A DNA stretch of 64,000 nt from Trichoderma breve (lineage: Eukaryota > Ascomycota > Sordariomycetes > Hypocreales > Hypocreaceae), in the NCBI RefSeq assembly GCF_028502605.1, contig NC_079234.1, positions 4,402,001 through 4,466,000 on the forward strand, given 5' to 3'. Shown one piece after another: positions 10,901 to 22,046 of the stretch; the stretch's first letter is position 1; each line of letters starts with the position of its first letter. Made by a program: the position numbers and the translations under genes. The notes under the pieces are model-generated. The model saw nothing but the letters and a program-made list of their open reading frames with translations. It did not search any database and was not told the DNA's origin.

Positions 10901-13761
10901 GAACAACGACAGGTAAGTGCTCGTCATTGACAAACACATCAAATGCAGAGCAGTCATGAATCTTGGGGACATTCTTGACAATGCTCACCACAATGTGCTG
11001 AACAAAGAAATACCTATATTCAGCGATACCCGCGTGGCCGTGCTCGACCCATTCAACTTTTTGCCGGATTCGATCCTCGTACAGACCCAGAACATAGATT
11101 TTGCCTTCGATCACTGTACCAAGAAGGCCAGTCCGCAGGAACTCTGGCTCTACGGCAGTTGGTGTTGGCTCTCCAGGCTCAAACTTGTAGGGGCGTGCGT
11201 GGAAAATAAGCTCCGTGTTCTTGGGTTGCGCCCAAAAGCCTCCAGAGAGAGATGGCGAATCAACCCATATCTCACCAACCGACCGCGGGATTGCCAAAAG
11301 GCCGGTCTCAGGGTCCACGACGGCAAGCGTAGCATCTGGAATAGGGTATCCAAAGGCGCCAACTCGGACCATGGTGGATTCCAATGATGTCTTCTTTCGA
11401 GCTTCGTTGCCGTGAGCGAGGACAACAACTTCATTGGTCTTTAAAGCCTCCCGATCCAGGATGACCTCTCCTAACTCGATCTTTTCATCCAGTTCCTTGG
11501 TGGTTGTTCCTCCACCGCCTAATAGACTGCCGAATCCGTTTGATGGGGCTGGCTTCTCTTCCTCTTCTTTTTCACCATCAGATTCCTTGCCGGAGTCGTC
11601 TAGCTTCAGTTGAACTCCCAACCGCTCTTCGCCGCCGAGCCAATCTCGAACACTGATGACCATTCCACCATGTTCCGGAAGACAAAGCATTGGGGCCACA
11701 ACTTCACGCGCTCGCGGATTTCTTAGGGGTCGCAGCCATCTATCTGCTAAGACTTCGTGAAACTCGCTATCAATAGTAAGGGTGTCAATCAAGCACAGCT
11801 TCACTGCCTGGAAATTCGGCTCCATCCCCTTCTTGAAGTTTCGTGTCGTCATGGGATCTTGCTGGTAGTTGTATGCCGCCCGTTTTAGCCCTGGGTAGTC
11901 TGCAATCATGACGGTTGCTCTGTACTTGGTAATCAGATGGGCATATAGGCCAGGAGACTCAACGGCTTTGTTGTCAAACCAGACGGTTGTGTGGCCGCCG
12001 TAAACGGTCAGCAAAATACTAAGAATCATACCAACCCCCTGTCGAGGATCAAGATAAGAGAGCAATATCTCGCTACTTGCTCCACCACCGATGAGCTTTC
12101 CGTTTTTGTCTCGTAGGGAAGAGTTGAAAGTATCGCCGGGGCCATTGCCAGGAACAGTAGAGATAATAGCGCTTAGACAGGCCATCTGATGCATAATTGT
12201 TCGGTGGCTAAGAACGACTCCCCTCAAGTCACCGGTTGGAGCACGAGAGAACTCAATGTAGGCCAAGTCCGGAACGGTTAACGGAGGCACGTCCTCTTTC
12301 TTCTTTGGATGGTAACCGCCAAACTCGTTAGTTTTCCACCACTCGACTCCTTTAGGCCATGTGAGTTTCTGCGTAGTAATGTCTCTCTGGAAAGTCTTGA
12401 GGTTGTTTTCCGTCGTGAGGGCCAGATGGGCTTGCGTAGAGGTGAGGATATAGTTTAACCGCTGGTAGTCCTGCAAGTCATTGATTGGAACTGCCACCAC
12501 TCCAGCAATGAAACAGCCCAGTAAGGCGATGGCGAAGTCGATGATTTCAGTGTCACGATATATGAGAGCTACTCGGTCACCACGGTATAGCGGACTCTTA
12601 TCTCGGATGACCTGTGCCACCTTTTCGGCTCTTGATGCAAGCTTATCCCAGGTGATGGACGCCATCTCCTTGCCCTTACTATCAAGGACCCAATATGCCG
12701 GTCTTTTAGCAGTAGTGCGGGCACGATGACGAAGCACTGCAGCCATGTTGTCGAAAGACGACATGGGCGTATTGTTATCGTGAGGGTCCTGAATGGCAAA
12801 TGGGACTTCTCTTGGCTCAAGCGGAGCCTGGTATTCCAGTATTTCGGGTGGAGGCATATCGTTGGCAGTGAGCATTGGAGGCGCCATGGCGGCCGTTGGG
12901 GAGAAAGCATCGCCAGAGTATCTCTGACCTCCTCCATAGTCACCCATCTGATTCTGTTCATAGTGCTGCTGCCCTGCGAAATCTGAAAAGTATGCCTGGT
13001 TATCAAGCAGCGTTCTGGTTCTGCCGTCGTCCGGCTGGTGGTATGATTCGGCGTATGCGCCGTGTTGGTCGGGATTAAAGGCATAGTCTCCGGAAACCAT
13101 AGTTCCACTTCGAGTGGGAGGATCATTGCCGCCCCCTGGCAAGAAAAGCGAGTCCCGCTGTGGTATAACGGCATTATCGGTCATCGGTCTTCCGGGGCGT
13201 AAGAGTTCGGCTGGCGAGGGATTTGAGGGCCCGTATGAAGAGCTTGGTGGCGGAGCGGCATAGCTTGAGTCGGGGCGCTGCGTATAATCGCCATAGTTGC
13301 TATTCTGGTCGTGATAGCCGCCTCCAGCGCCGTACCCACCTCCATAGCCACCGCTCACGGACGTCGAGGTCATGACAGAGGCCCGTCGGCCGTCGCTTGA
13401 GGGATGCGTCGAGGTCTCGGGAGAGTGTATGCTCAAGCCGGAGCGAGACTGCGGAGGCACCGGGGCCGGGGCTGCTTGATGGTGAGCAAACTGCGAAAGC
13501 AGCATTGTCCGCCGCTTCTGATATCTGCAACGTTCTTTGTCAGTTCACGGTCCGCCGCCTCCGCTGGTGTCGTCGCCAGCATCTTTGAAGCCTGTTGCTC
13601 ACCCCTTCTCAGTAATATCGCCCTCCTGCGCATCACATCGTCAGCCCAGAGTTTGGAATTGGTAGTGGGAGAGCTGTAGAGGCTTCTAGCGGACAACCTA
13701 CCTCCAACTCGCGGTCCAGCTCCTCGAGCCTCGCCCGCAGCTCAGGATTGTATTCCGCCAT
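7924..13761 (-). CDS. CPS1: CPS1/DIP2-like protein with two AMP-binding (adenylate-forming-like) domains
   Basis: Four exons (13702-13761, 13603-13625, 8920-13524, 7924-8860) join in frame to 1874 aa; introns are 76, 78 and 59 nt. The first 34 residues form a DMAP1-binding-type helix (ELRARLEELDRELEEGDITE) typical of DIP2. A long Gly/Ser/Tyr/Pro-rich disordered segment follows. Then come two fatty-acyl-AMP-ligase-like domains, at about 280-830 and 1000-1560, a conserved C-terminal region (FQAGGLVVVLVEV) and a Gln/Pro tail. The phosphate-binding A3 loop is altered in both domains (SRAPTGDLRG and WTYWTPDQRR in place of a Thr/Ser/Gly-rich loop). CPS1 was described in Cochliobolus as needed for full virulence, and the yeast/animal relatives (Cmr2/DIP2) affect diacylglycerol levels; the role here is inferred. 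It neighbours APP1, a diacylglycerol-producing enzyme, possibly by chance. Confidence 0.92.
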
Positions 13762-15425
13762 GATGCAAAACAGCGCGCTGCTGGTCAGACACTTGCGCAG
13801 CACTTATGCTTGACTGAAGACGAGGGACTGGCGCTTCGCCATACCCAGACTCACCAATAGCGCGAGTCTCGTGATGTTGAGGTTTCTAGTTTGGCGGCTT
13901 GCTGCTAACGGCGAGCTTGTGCAGCCATGGTTCAAGAAAACGAGGGGCTGCTCCAGGTCTTTTAGCGGTTAACCAACCGCTATGAAGTAGCGCTCCTTAG
14001 CACAGAATTGCCAGGGCAGAGGCTTTGCTAGGCCGAGCTAGGCAAATGTCGAACGCGCGAACACGAGGTCTTATGTAATGCCGGATGAAGATCAAAAATA
14101 CGAAAGAGATACCGGCTGTTTTGCGCCGTTTGCGGTGGCCCTACAAGTAGATGTTCTCTTTGCGGAGAAATACTCTTCCCGGTAACCCCGAGATCTCCCT
14201 ATATATCATATTTGCCTATCTCTGCATTTGGCTCCCTGTAAATGCCCAAACTGTCAAATAACATTCCGTGCTCGGAAGAGAGCGCTGTAATGCGGTGAAT
14301 AGCACCGACAACATGAAGTTATACGAGGGAAACGGCTGCAGAGGCTCACATGATGCCCTCGTATTAATGGACAGGGAATTAATAATAGCTGGTGCAATGG
14401 ATTTGCCTCGTTGACGCCTATCTATCAACCCTGGCCGTGCGAATACCGCATACAAAACCAGAATGGTGCAGACACGAGCTGCCGTCTTACTATCGCGATA
14501 CTATCGTGCATGAGCGAAATACCACATTCAGTCGATGGTCAGAGTAGACGGAGATGCTGGATTCAATTTTTTATTCGTTTCCAGGAGGATAAGAATAGCA
14601 CCACTTTCATATATCATACTTGCACATTGACAGCACGCTGCCAGCATGAACCTCTGGGTAAGTCAGTGAATTCTAATGCACAAAAATAACCACCAATATC
14701 AGGTCAAAGAAAATGCAAGTCAAAGAAACTGTCTTCACGATCGCCTTTGGTTTTTTTTCTCCGACAGGATCCGTCACAAAAATAGAACTCTCCCCCACTC
14801 TCTTTCTTCTTCTCTTCTCTTCGTTTCTTCTCTTTCCACTCAGTTGTGGGTTCTCATTCAACATGATAAGCGTTCACCATAGCTGCTGTTCAAGGCGCAA
14901 ACGCAGAACAAAACTCTGGCATTGTAGTGGAAGCTTTCAGTCAATGTTTCATTACAATGAAGGCTTTCATGTCTAGTTTCAGGTCTTGAAACTGTTCGGT
15001 CATCCGGCTATTATTATCTCTTGTTCAGTGAATCCGGGGTAATGTCCTTTATATACCAACCTTTTCTTTAGCTCCTTGCTCTTTGTTCAGATTTCTTCAG
15101 CGGGACCCTTTCAACTTTTGTTCCATCTGTTCTGCTCTTCTAGAATAGTTCTATAACAAATAAACAAATCATTGAGAACAATGAACTGACTTGTTCACTC
15201 GTTCTTATGTTTCAAACCTCGACGTTTCAAAACTCGATGATCATCTCGTGGCATGAGCTTAAATATGATCTACTTCTCCCCGTATAATATGCTTCAAACA
15301 AATCCATTCTACATTCAATCTCGACTAACGCCAACATCTGACAATTCTCCCTCATCTGAACACAATCTTGAAACTCTTTACCATATCATTTCCTTCTACG
15401 TAACATCAGGGAAAGCATACCGAAC
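13762..15425. other. divergent spacer CPS1-like / Cys-rich protein gene
   Basis: The spacer is 1664 bp. The left part is the CPS1-like promoter. The right part has a TATA-like tttatatacc at 15048-15057, then a pyrimidine-rich leader with several ATGs: a two-codon ORF at 15181, a 27-codon ORF starting near 15209, and a 72-codon ORF (15253-15471) that overlaps the next start codon. No independent gene was recognised between 13800 and 15040. Confidence 0.6.
15048..15057 (+). promoter_or_regulatory. TATA-like element before the Cys-rich protein gene
   Basis: The sequence tttatatacc lies 370 bp before the ATG at 15426 and is followed by a CT-rich stretch with tttgttcag, as is common at fungal transcription starts. 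If used, every ATG from 15181 onward lies in the leader. Confidence 0.4.
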
Positions 15426-15471
15426 ATGTCCGACTCACACGGCTCTCAGCACGCCAAGGCTGAGTTCCTAG
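15253..15471 (+). promoter_or_regulatory. overlapping upstream ORF (72 codons)
   Basis: This ATG-started frame runs through and past the main start at 15426 in another frame. Together with shorter ATG frames at 15181 and about 15209 it should reduce initiation at 15426 unless the leader is spliced or transcription starts later. The peptide has no recognised family. A regulatory role is inferred. Confidence 0.4.
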
Positions 15472-18071
15472 ACACTTGGTACCATAACGTCACAGACACG
15501 GTCAACTTAGACAACCAAAATTCTACAGGTATACCCTTGCCAATTGCTTTCTCAGAGCAAGTATACGCCGAAGCACAGTCAGGAATGAGTCCAGAAACGT
15601 TGGATTTCTTGAATGCTGCAGACCCTTTTAACCCCAATGAGCCAATGATAGAGGAACCCAGCCTCGATATTGATCTCACACTTGACTGGATGGCGCCGTA
15701 AGTGCTATACAGATATCGTATCGGTATTCATTCAATGCTAATAATTTGTTAAAGGGATCCATTCAGCAGTCAATTCTTAAACATCGGGGTCCCAGAGAAT
15801 AACGTTCCCCTCTCACAGAATAGCAACCAGCAATTGGTACCATTCGGCCAGCAACCCCCAGTATACAATTTCCCAGAATCTCCCTTTGACCAGTACCCAG
15901 AACAAAACCTTCAAGACAACCAATTGTCCTCATATCCTTCACCCAACTTTGCCACTCGCACCATCTCTCCGCCATATGGCCGCCAAGTTCTTCAAGAGTC
16001 TAGGCAACTTCTTCATTCGGCCGCCGAAAGCCCTTACAGCAACAACACTTTGGGCCTCCATCCAAGCCCGCAGGTTACCACTAATTATAACACTCACGAA
16101 ACCTCTACCATAACAAAAGGACAAACCCCATCCTCCCTTTGTAGCCGAAAGATTAGCCTCAACAGAGCCGCAAAGAAAAGAGGTGACCCAAGCTGCGACC
16201 CATCTCTTTGTTATGCGTCAGATTCCACCAAAATCGCCCCGTGGGGCAGTTTGTCTTGGAACGGACAGCACTTGTTCAGCTACACCTCAAAGGGACAGTG
16301 GTTGCGCGACCGTTGCTTCACCAAACAGCAATTCCGAGAGTACGCCGACAACTGCGGGAAAGACACCGTCTTTTGGGTCCAGCAAGCCCCCACGCAGTGC
16401 AATCATCGGCTGGAGCCCGAGGACAGAATCTGTCGCTGGGCGAATTGCCCCGTCGCCAATAGAACAATCACGGCGGGATGGCTTCGTGTCGCCTTTGACG
16501 AGTTCCCTCGCCTGACTTCCAGTGGAGTCCGAGATCCGTTGAAGTGCGCTGGCTCGGTCCATCTATGGTGCTTTGAACAGATTTTCAACCCTTTGGAGTT
16601 TCATATGTCTGGTCGTCTGCGCCCTGAAGACAGACAGTTTCCTTTCGAGGACAAGAGCGTGGTGACGCTGGAAAAGCTGACCGATGCGGGCATCATAAGG
16701 GAGGCTTACCAGCCCTGGTTTGAGCAGAGAATGTTCAGCCCCTATGGGCAGCCTCGAGATTATCACGACACTCTGTCTTATCGACTGACCAAGTATCACA
16801 TAGAGAATCAGACGGCAGCTCGGCAAAAGGCACGATCGAAACGAAACGTTACCAAGTCTGAGGGCGAGCGCAGGACTATCGATGTCCACATGGGCGATCT
16901 GAAAATGTTTGTTGAAGCCACAAATAGAGTCAGGAGGACGAAGAAGATCAAGAAGCTTGAAAGGGCCAAGACCGAAGACGCCGATGGCTTGATCAATTCT
17001 TCTTTACGACAATGGGCAGTTACCAGCACACGCCCAACCACGAACGCCACACAAAGGGGCATTGTGGACTGGCGTCCAGAGCTAAATCGAGGAGAGTCGC
17101 TCTCGCGCAAATCATATCAAGCAAGAGGAGGCACTTTAGCTGATAGAAATTTGCAAGAGGCTTCAGGTCACAGAATGGGACGGGTCTCTGCACGACAGAC
17201 GCAGTCATACCTAGCAGGCTTTCCTTCCCCTGATAGCCAGAACCAGGATTCTAATACATACCAGTTCAATCCTCAACTCGACTCAAGCATGAATAGCAGG
17301 CAGCCGCCGAGCTATTTTGACCCCTTGAGCACAGCTCCTTATTCAAGGCAGTCAGCTATTCGACCCTCGATCACTCCGGTGGGCACATTCCCCAGCTACT
17401 CCCAGAATAGTCACATGGACATTTCTAATCACAACTACTCTCAGAATGCTCTGAGACAAAGGTTCAACAGGGCAACTCGCTCAGACCTTAGGCCGATCAT
17501 AACGCAGCCTCTGCAACAACACGCCTACTCTTTGAACCGCTCAATAAAGCGTGATGCCTTTACTCAGACAATAGGAGAGAAGCTGCAGTTGCCTGGAGGC
17601 GGCAGCAGTACGGGCCTCTTTGACTCACACCGAGGGTTTATCCTGACTCGCGAGGAGCCGGATTTTGATCTTCTCATTGACCCTAGGATATCCGAGGATG
17701 AGCTAGAGATTGGCCAATACCAGAAAGAAGCTCGTAGTGAAGCTCACAAACCAATGGGTTCAGATGCATCTCAGCCTCCAGGAATCATCGACTGTCCCGT
17801 GAGCCCGCGAGCTACAGCTACATCACCACATTGGGATAGCCTCATAGATTTTGGCGGTGCTGATGGTGCTAGTCTTTCTCCTCTGTCCAAATACCTTACA
17901 ACCACCAATGGGATTGATGGTGAGAGAGCCACAGCTCTTACTGGCGTCAGTGTACAACATGTAAGCAGTCCCGAAGTGGCCCGCTTTAAGCGGAAGCATC
18001 TCAGCCTCAGCGAGGCCACGCAAAGCAGGCAAGGCGGCAAAAGACGGCGCACGGATACCTCATCATTGTAG
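15426..18071 (+). CDS. fungal protein of unknown function with a Cys/Trp-rich central domain
   Basis: Two exons (15426-15697, 15755-18071) give 862 aa; the 57-nt intron has a gctaataa branch site. No named family is recognised. The N-terminus is acidic and Pro/Asn/Gln-rich, like an activation region. From about residue 238 to 400 lies a compact domain with regularly spaced Cys and Trp: CDPSLC, RDRCF, ADNC, TQCNH, CRWANC, WLRVAFDEFP, KCAGSVHLWCFEQ. This is followed by a basic segment rich in Lys/Arg (about 430-500) and a long disordered tail ending in a Lys/Arg-rich patch (GGKRRRT). I recall the same pattern in uncharacterised proteins of other filamentous ascomycetes, but no assigned function. 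Cys clusters and basic patches suggest zinc binding and a nuclear site; this is inference. A cluster of uORFs precedes it. Confidence 0.8.
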
Positions 18072-21000
18072 AGGCACGCCTTTTTAGACCAATACTTACA
18101 GTTCCCCGGGCGGTGTTGGCGAGGGGGCCCTTGCAGCCCCGATAAGGCCCATGAGAGAGAGCTGCATCGGCACTCCCGAGGTGGAGAGCACTTTGGGCTG
18201 GCGTTGACTTGCAGACGCGGGCCTAGCTTGTGGCCAGCTGGCAGACTAATGGGATGCTCTCTCGCCGAAAAGAGCATATGAGTGCTATTAGCTTCTCCGG
18301 GACAAAGAACGTGAGGCCATTAGCGGTTCTGAAGGTAGCCGGATAAGATGAGGCGAGTATCGATTTTGGCTTGGCGTGAGCCGCAAGAAACCCGGAGCAT
18401 TCGCAAGTGTTACCGGCACAGTCTTGTGAGCTGACAAGAGAGTCTGCGGGACGACTGTTCCACACAATATTAGGCAGGCGGACGCAGTGTTGTACGTTGT
18501 TGTCTGCTCGCCTGACGCTGTAAACTGAGGGAGGGGAACCAAAAGGCGTCTCCGATTCGTTCGTCACCCACACGTCTAGACAAGTTAGCAAAGATGTTCT
18601 CGTCACAATTTGAAACTTGATAGCCGTATATACTTATACGTAAAGCTCGCCCCGCCATGCTTTCAAACTATTGGTATATGGGGAGATTCTCGGATTGTCA
18701 AAGTCCGATTGGCTTGCCCTTCTCGATGGTGATTACAGCAGGACGCGAACTGAGGGCCTGATGTTGCTTACCATGGGAGCGAGACGCAGTACCGACAGGG
18801 GCCCTTGTCGTCTTATTGCATTGCTTTCTGCCTGTTGCTTGTGTCTATTACTAGTAGCAGCAGAGATTGTCGGCACAGGCCTGTCAATTCACTGGGAAAG
18901 CCGCTTGACATTTTCTGCTTTCTGGAGGAGGGGTTTGGAAATATACATGTACGTGCAATTGTACAGTAGGGCGCATGGGTGTTAAAGGTGGTGTGGGATC
19001 AGCACGTGTCTTGGTATGGAAATAAGCAGCGCTTGCGCTTGCAACTTGTTATGCATGGATTAGATGAGTGGTTAGATGGTTTTTTTTTTTTTTTTTTGGT
19101 ATGTAATCGATAGACATTTCCTTATTCATTTTGTTTTCTGGACTGTTTATCTCCATAGTAATAGAACTGGCATTTTGACAACGGCAAGGGGAGATACTTT
19201 AAACCAAGTAGGTGAATGCGTGTGCTCCCTCTGTACATGTATCTCGCCATGATACTCAACAATGGCTGTAAGTCGCTTAGACTATTTGACCGAGTGAGAG
19301 ATTTGTCAATTCCTCGGACTACAAGAACAAAGAAACAAACTACCGCACGTGCAAGCCATTGGCTCGGGGTTATTCTGGGGTCCCGTCAATGCGTCCTTGT
19401 TTGCACATGCAAGCTCCATCAGGCTGAAGCCAACTGCAGGGGGGCCTGTCAACAGATAATACCAGTAATAGCATCAAGCATCCCATATCAGCCTGCTGTT
19501 CGACGAATACAGTGATGGGGAATTGATGCTTGGCCCATGGACCCAACAAATTCCCTGGAACTCGGCGGACGAACGCCGATGGCCAAAAGAGCAGTGCTGT
19601 TTTTAGCTGTCTCAAACACATGCATCAGCAAGACATGTTGCAGCTCAGCCTCCCCACAAGAGCCGGGGTGCGAGTGGGTTAATGCACGTACGGCGTAGCT
19701 TGAGTCGTTTTACTGGCCGGAGCGGCAAGTTGGAGATCCAACGAGGCCAGATCCATCCGTGCTGATCAAACAACTGATCCCGCAAGACGTCAGTCGACTA
19801 ATAAGTTAGTTGCTGTTGGCGCTACTGTATTCGTACTGCTGATACAGACGTGCTCTCGTATCTACATGCACCTACTATACCTTGACAGCTTACATGTCAG
19901 GCCGGCACCTGGCCGTATCTATTGCTACGGGTATGGATGGGCTCCGCGTACGGCGCTTCTTTGCGGCGGGACATGGAGGTCAGAATCAGCAGAGGCGTTT
20001 CTAGCCGGATATCGCTACAGTACTAATGCACTACGTATAGAGTTCATACCGTGTGCATTTCCGTTAACTGAGGGGGGCCTCGTGCCGTGCTGTAACTGTC
20101 AAGTCCCGGATTTTCAGAAGCTAAAAAGCCGCCACGCTTGTCCAACAGGCTTGATCGTTGAAGATCCCGGAGGTCCAAAGGAGGCAGTGTGCTTACCTGA
20201 TCAGGCCATTGATGCCTCAGCGAAGCCTCTTTGTACGAAGTATTAATCTTACACGTAAAGTTGGATGTTACCTTGCCCGGTAATGAGAGGCCAGGCGCTT
20301 CCGTATCGCACAGAGTGTAATGGGGCACCCGTGGTACTTCGGATAGCTGCATTGAGAAGGACGACGAGGAAAATAAATGCCATCCAAGGATCTGCACTTG
20401 CACCCAAGTAAAGTCGATGTTATAAGTGAGGTGCAATATATCGAGCGCGCAACTAGCAAGCAAAGCCGCAGTAGCGCCCAAACTTACGGCCCCGAGGCTG
20501 GGGGTCCAGCCCGCTGGAATGGCGTCTTTTTTTGCAACATGAGCAAGGGTTACATTCTCAGTTCCAATTGCTAATTTGGGGCAAATGGTGAAGCTGCCGT
20601 GATGCGCGTATCACCGAGAACGCCTCACCTTTACCTGTGTGTATCGTCCCTGGGTGTCGTACGGTAAAGTAAAGTGCCTGCCAGGTACGTACTACCGGCG
20701 CATGCAACAACTTTGAAGTACTTGGTACCATCAAACTCCTGGTAAATCCTGGGGCATTTCAGGTCCTCTGTACGGAGTACAGCTACCTCCACGTCCTCCA
20801 CGTCCTCCCAGGCGTTACACATTTTCCTTGTTCTTGCACGCCCCTCCCCTCCACCCCTTGCAACAGCATCGCGGCGACGCCGAAACTAGACGCGCTACGA
20901 GGTGACAATAACGACGCTAACACCATCGAACGGACTGGACGGACAGCCTGTGCTGCGTTGCGCTGCTGCGATGCGATGCCGCTGGCGCAAGCAATCGGAG

Positions 21001-22046
21001 CCCGTGGGTGGGTTCAAAAGGCGAGCCGTGATCCTGCTCTCGGCCCTCGACGGCCATCTGGGCGAGAGACTGAGCAAACAGTTCAGCGCAGGCACGCGAC
21101 GACGACGCTCATCACGAACCAGTCACAAGCCCGCAGCTCTTCTGTTTGGTGCCGTGCCACGTACCTGTAGAATCGGCGGCTCCGTAAGTCGACGAGCGAG
21201 CAGCATAACGAGCCCGTGAAGCGATACAGTGTCTGTGTCTCTACTGCTGTCTGCCGTGCTGCCGCGGTTGGTCCAGTCCAGCCCCAGGTTCGTGTCTTTG
21301 CAGTACTAAGGCACGAGAAAGCAGGATTCCCGGCTAGCCTGCCTGCCACATACGTACGTGCGTACATATCCAACTGCAGAGCGTCATCACATCTGCCATT
21401 GCATTCCCTCGGCGATTTACATATTACATATTGGTATCACGGCACATATCTGCGAACCAAGCAACGCCAGAAAAAAGATCCTTGGCGCCGGGGAGCATCG
21501 ACTATTTGGGAGCCTGAGATAATTTCCCAATCTTTCCCATAATATTTTAGACTCTTCCCTCCCCCCTCAAGCAGACGAGAGCCTCGGTGCTTCTCCCACA
21601 CGCCCCTCGGAAAACAACCACCACTGCCTCGCTCCGTCTCCTCACCCACTCTCACATCTCACCTTGATCTTATTTCTTCTTCTTCAGCGAACCGGCTAGT
21701 CAGGGCAACAAGCTCAAGTAGCGCCCCGTGGGGGGAACAAGACGAAATCGGTAGTTCCAGCCTCGGTCACGTGGGAGCCTTTACCGTCAGCGCCACTGGA
21801 CAAGGAGAAGCCGAGATCAAGAACTCCCTCTTTGAATCTTTGCCTTTAAAGAACCGCCGTGGTATTTCTACCCCTTCTGATTTTCTGGGGTTTATCTCGT
21901 GTTGGGAGGCCCCTTGGAGTTTGGGATTGGAGATCGGCGTCGGCATTGAGCGTTGCGCGCAATCTGCAGACTGACTCGACACTATCGCGGCATCACTTGG
22001 CCATCGCGACTCGGCAATCCACCAAATCCTACAGCGCTTGTCGAGC
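18072..22046. other. 4.0-kb interval without a recognised gene
   Basis: No frame here has both an ATG start and a resemblance to a known family. The longest, near 18671-18985 and 20902-21219, look random in composition. Visible items are a T19 tract at 19080-19098, a direct repeat ctccacgtc near 20785-20805, an intergenic-type motif tacggagta at 20771, and a palindromic run tacgtacgtgcgtaca near 21351. From about 21535 to 21700 there is a strong CT-rich stretch ending in ttcttcttcttcag, resembling a transcription start zone or 5'-UTR intron end of PDE1. The rest is probably a long PDE1 promoter or a non-coding transcript. Confidence 0.55.
21767..21773. promoter_or_regulatory. TCACGTG E-box upstream of PDE1
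   Basis: A TCACGTG site, the class bound by Cbf1-type bHLH factors, lies about 280 bp before the PDE1 start codon. It may lie in promoter or 5' UTR. Single sites of this length also arise by chance. Confidence 0.3.

Noticed and set aside
18671..18985. 104-codon frame in the 4-kb interval
   Set aside because: A hydrophobic stretch is present but composition looks random and no relatives are recognised.
20902..21219. 105-codon Arg-rich frame
   Set aside because: Arg/Ser richness follows local GC content; no conserved motif.
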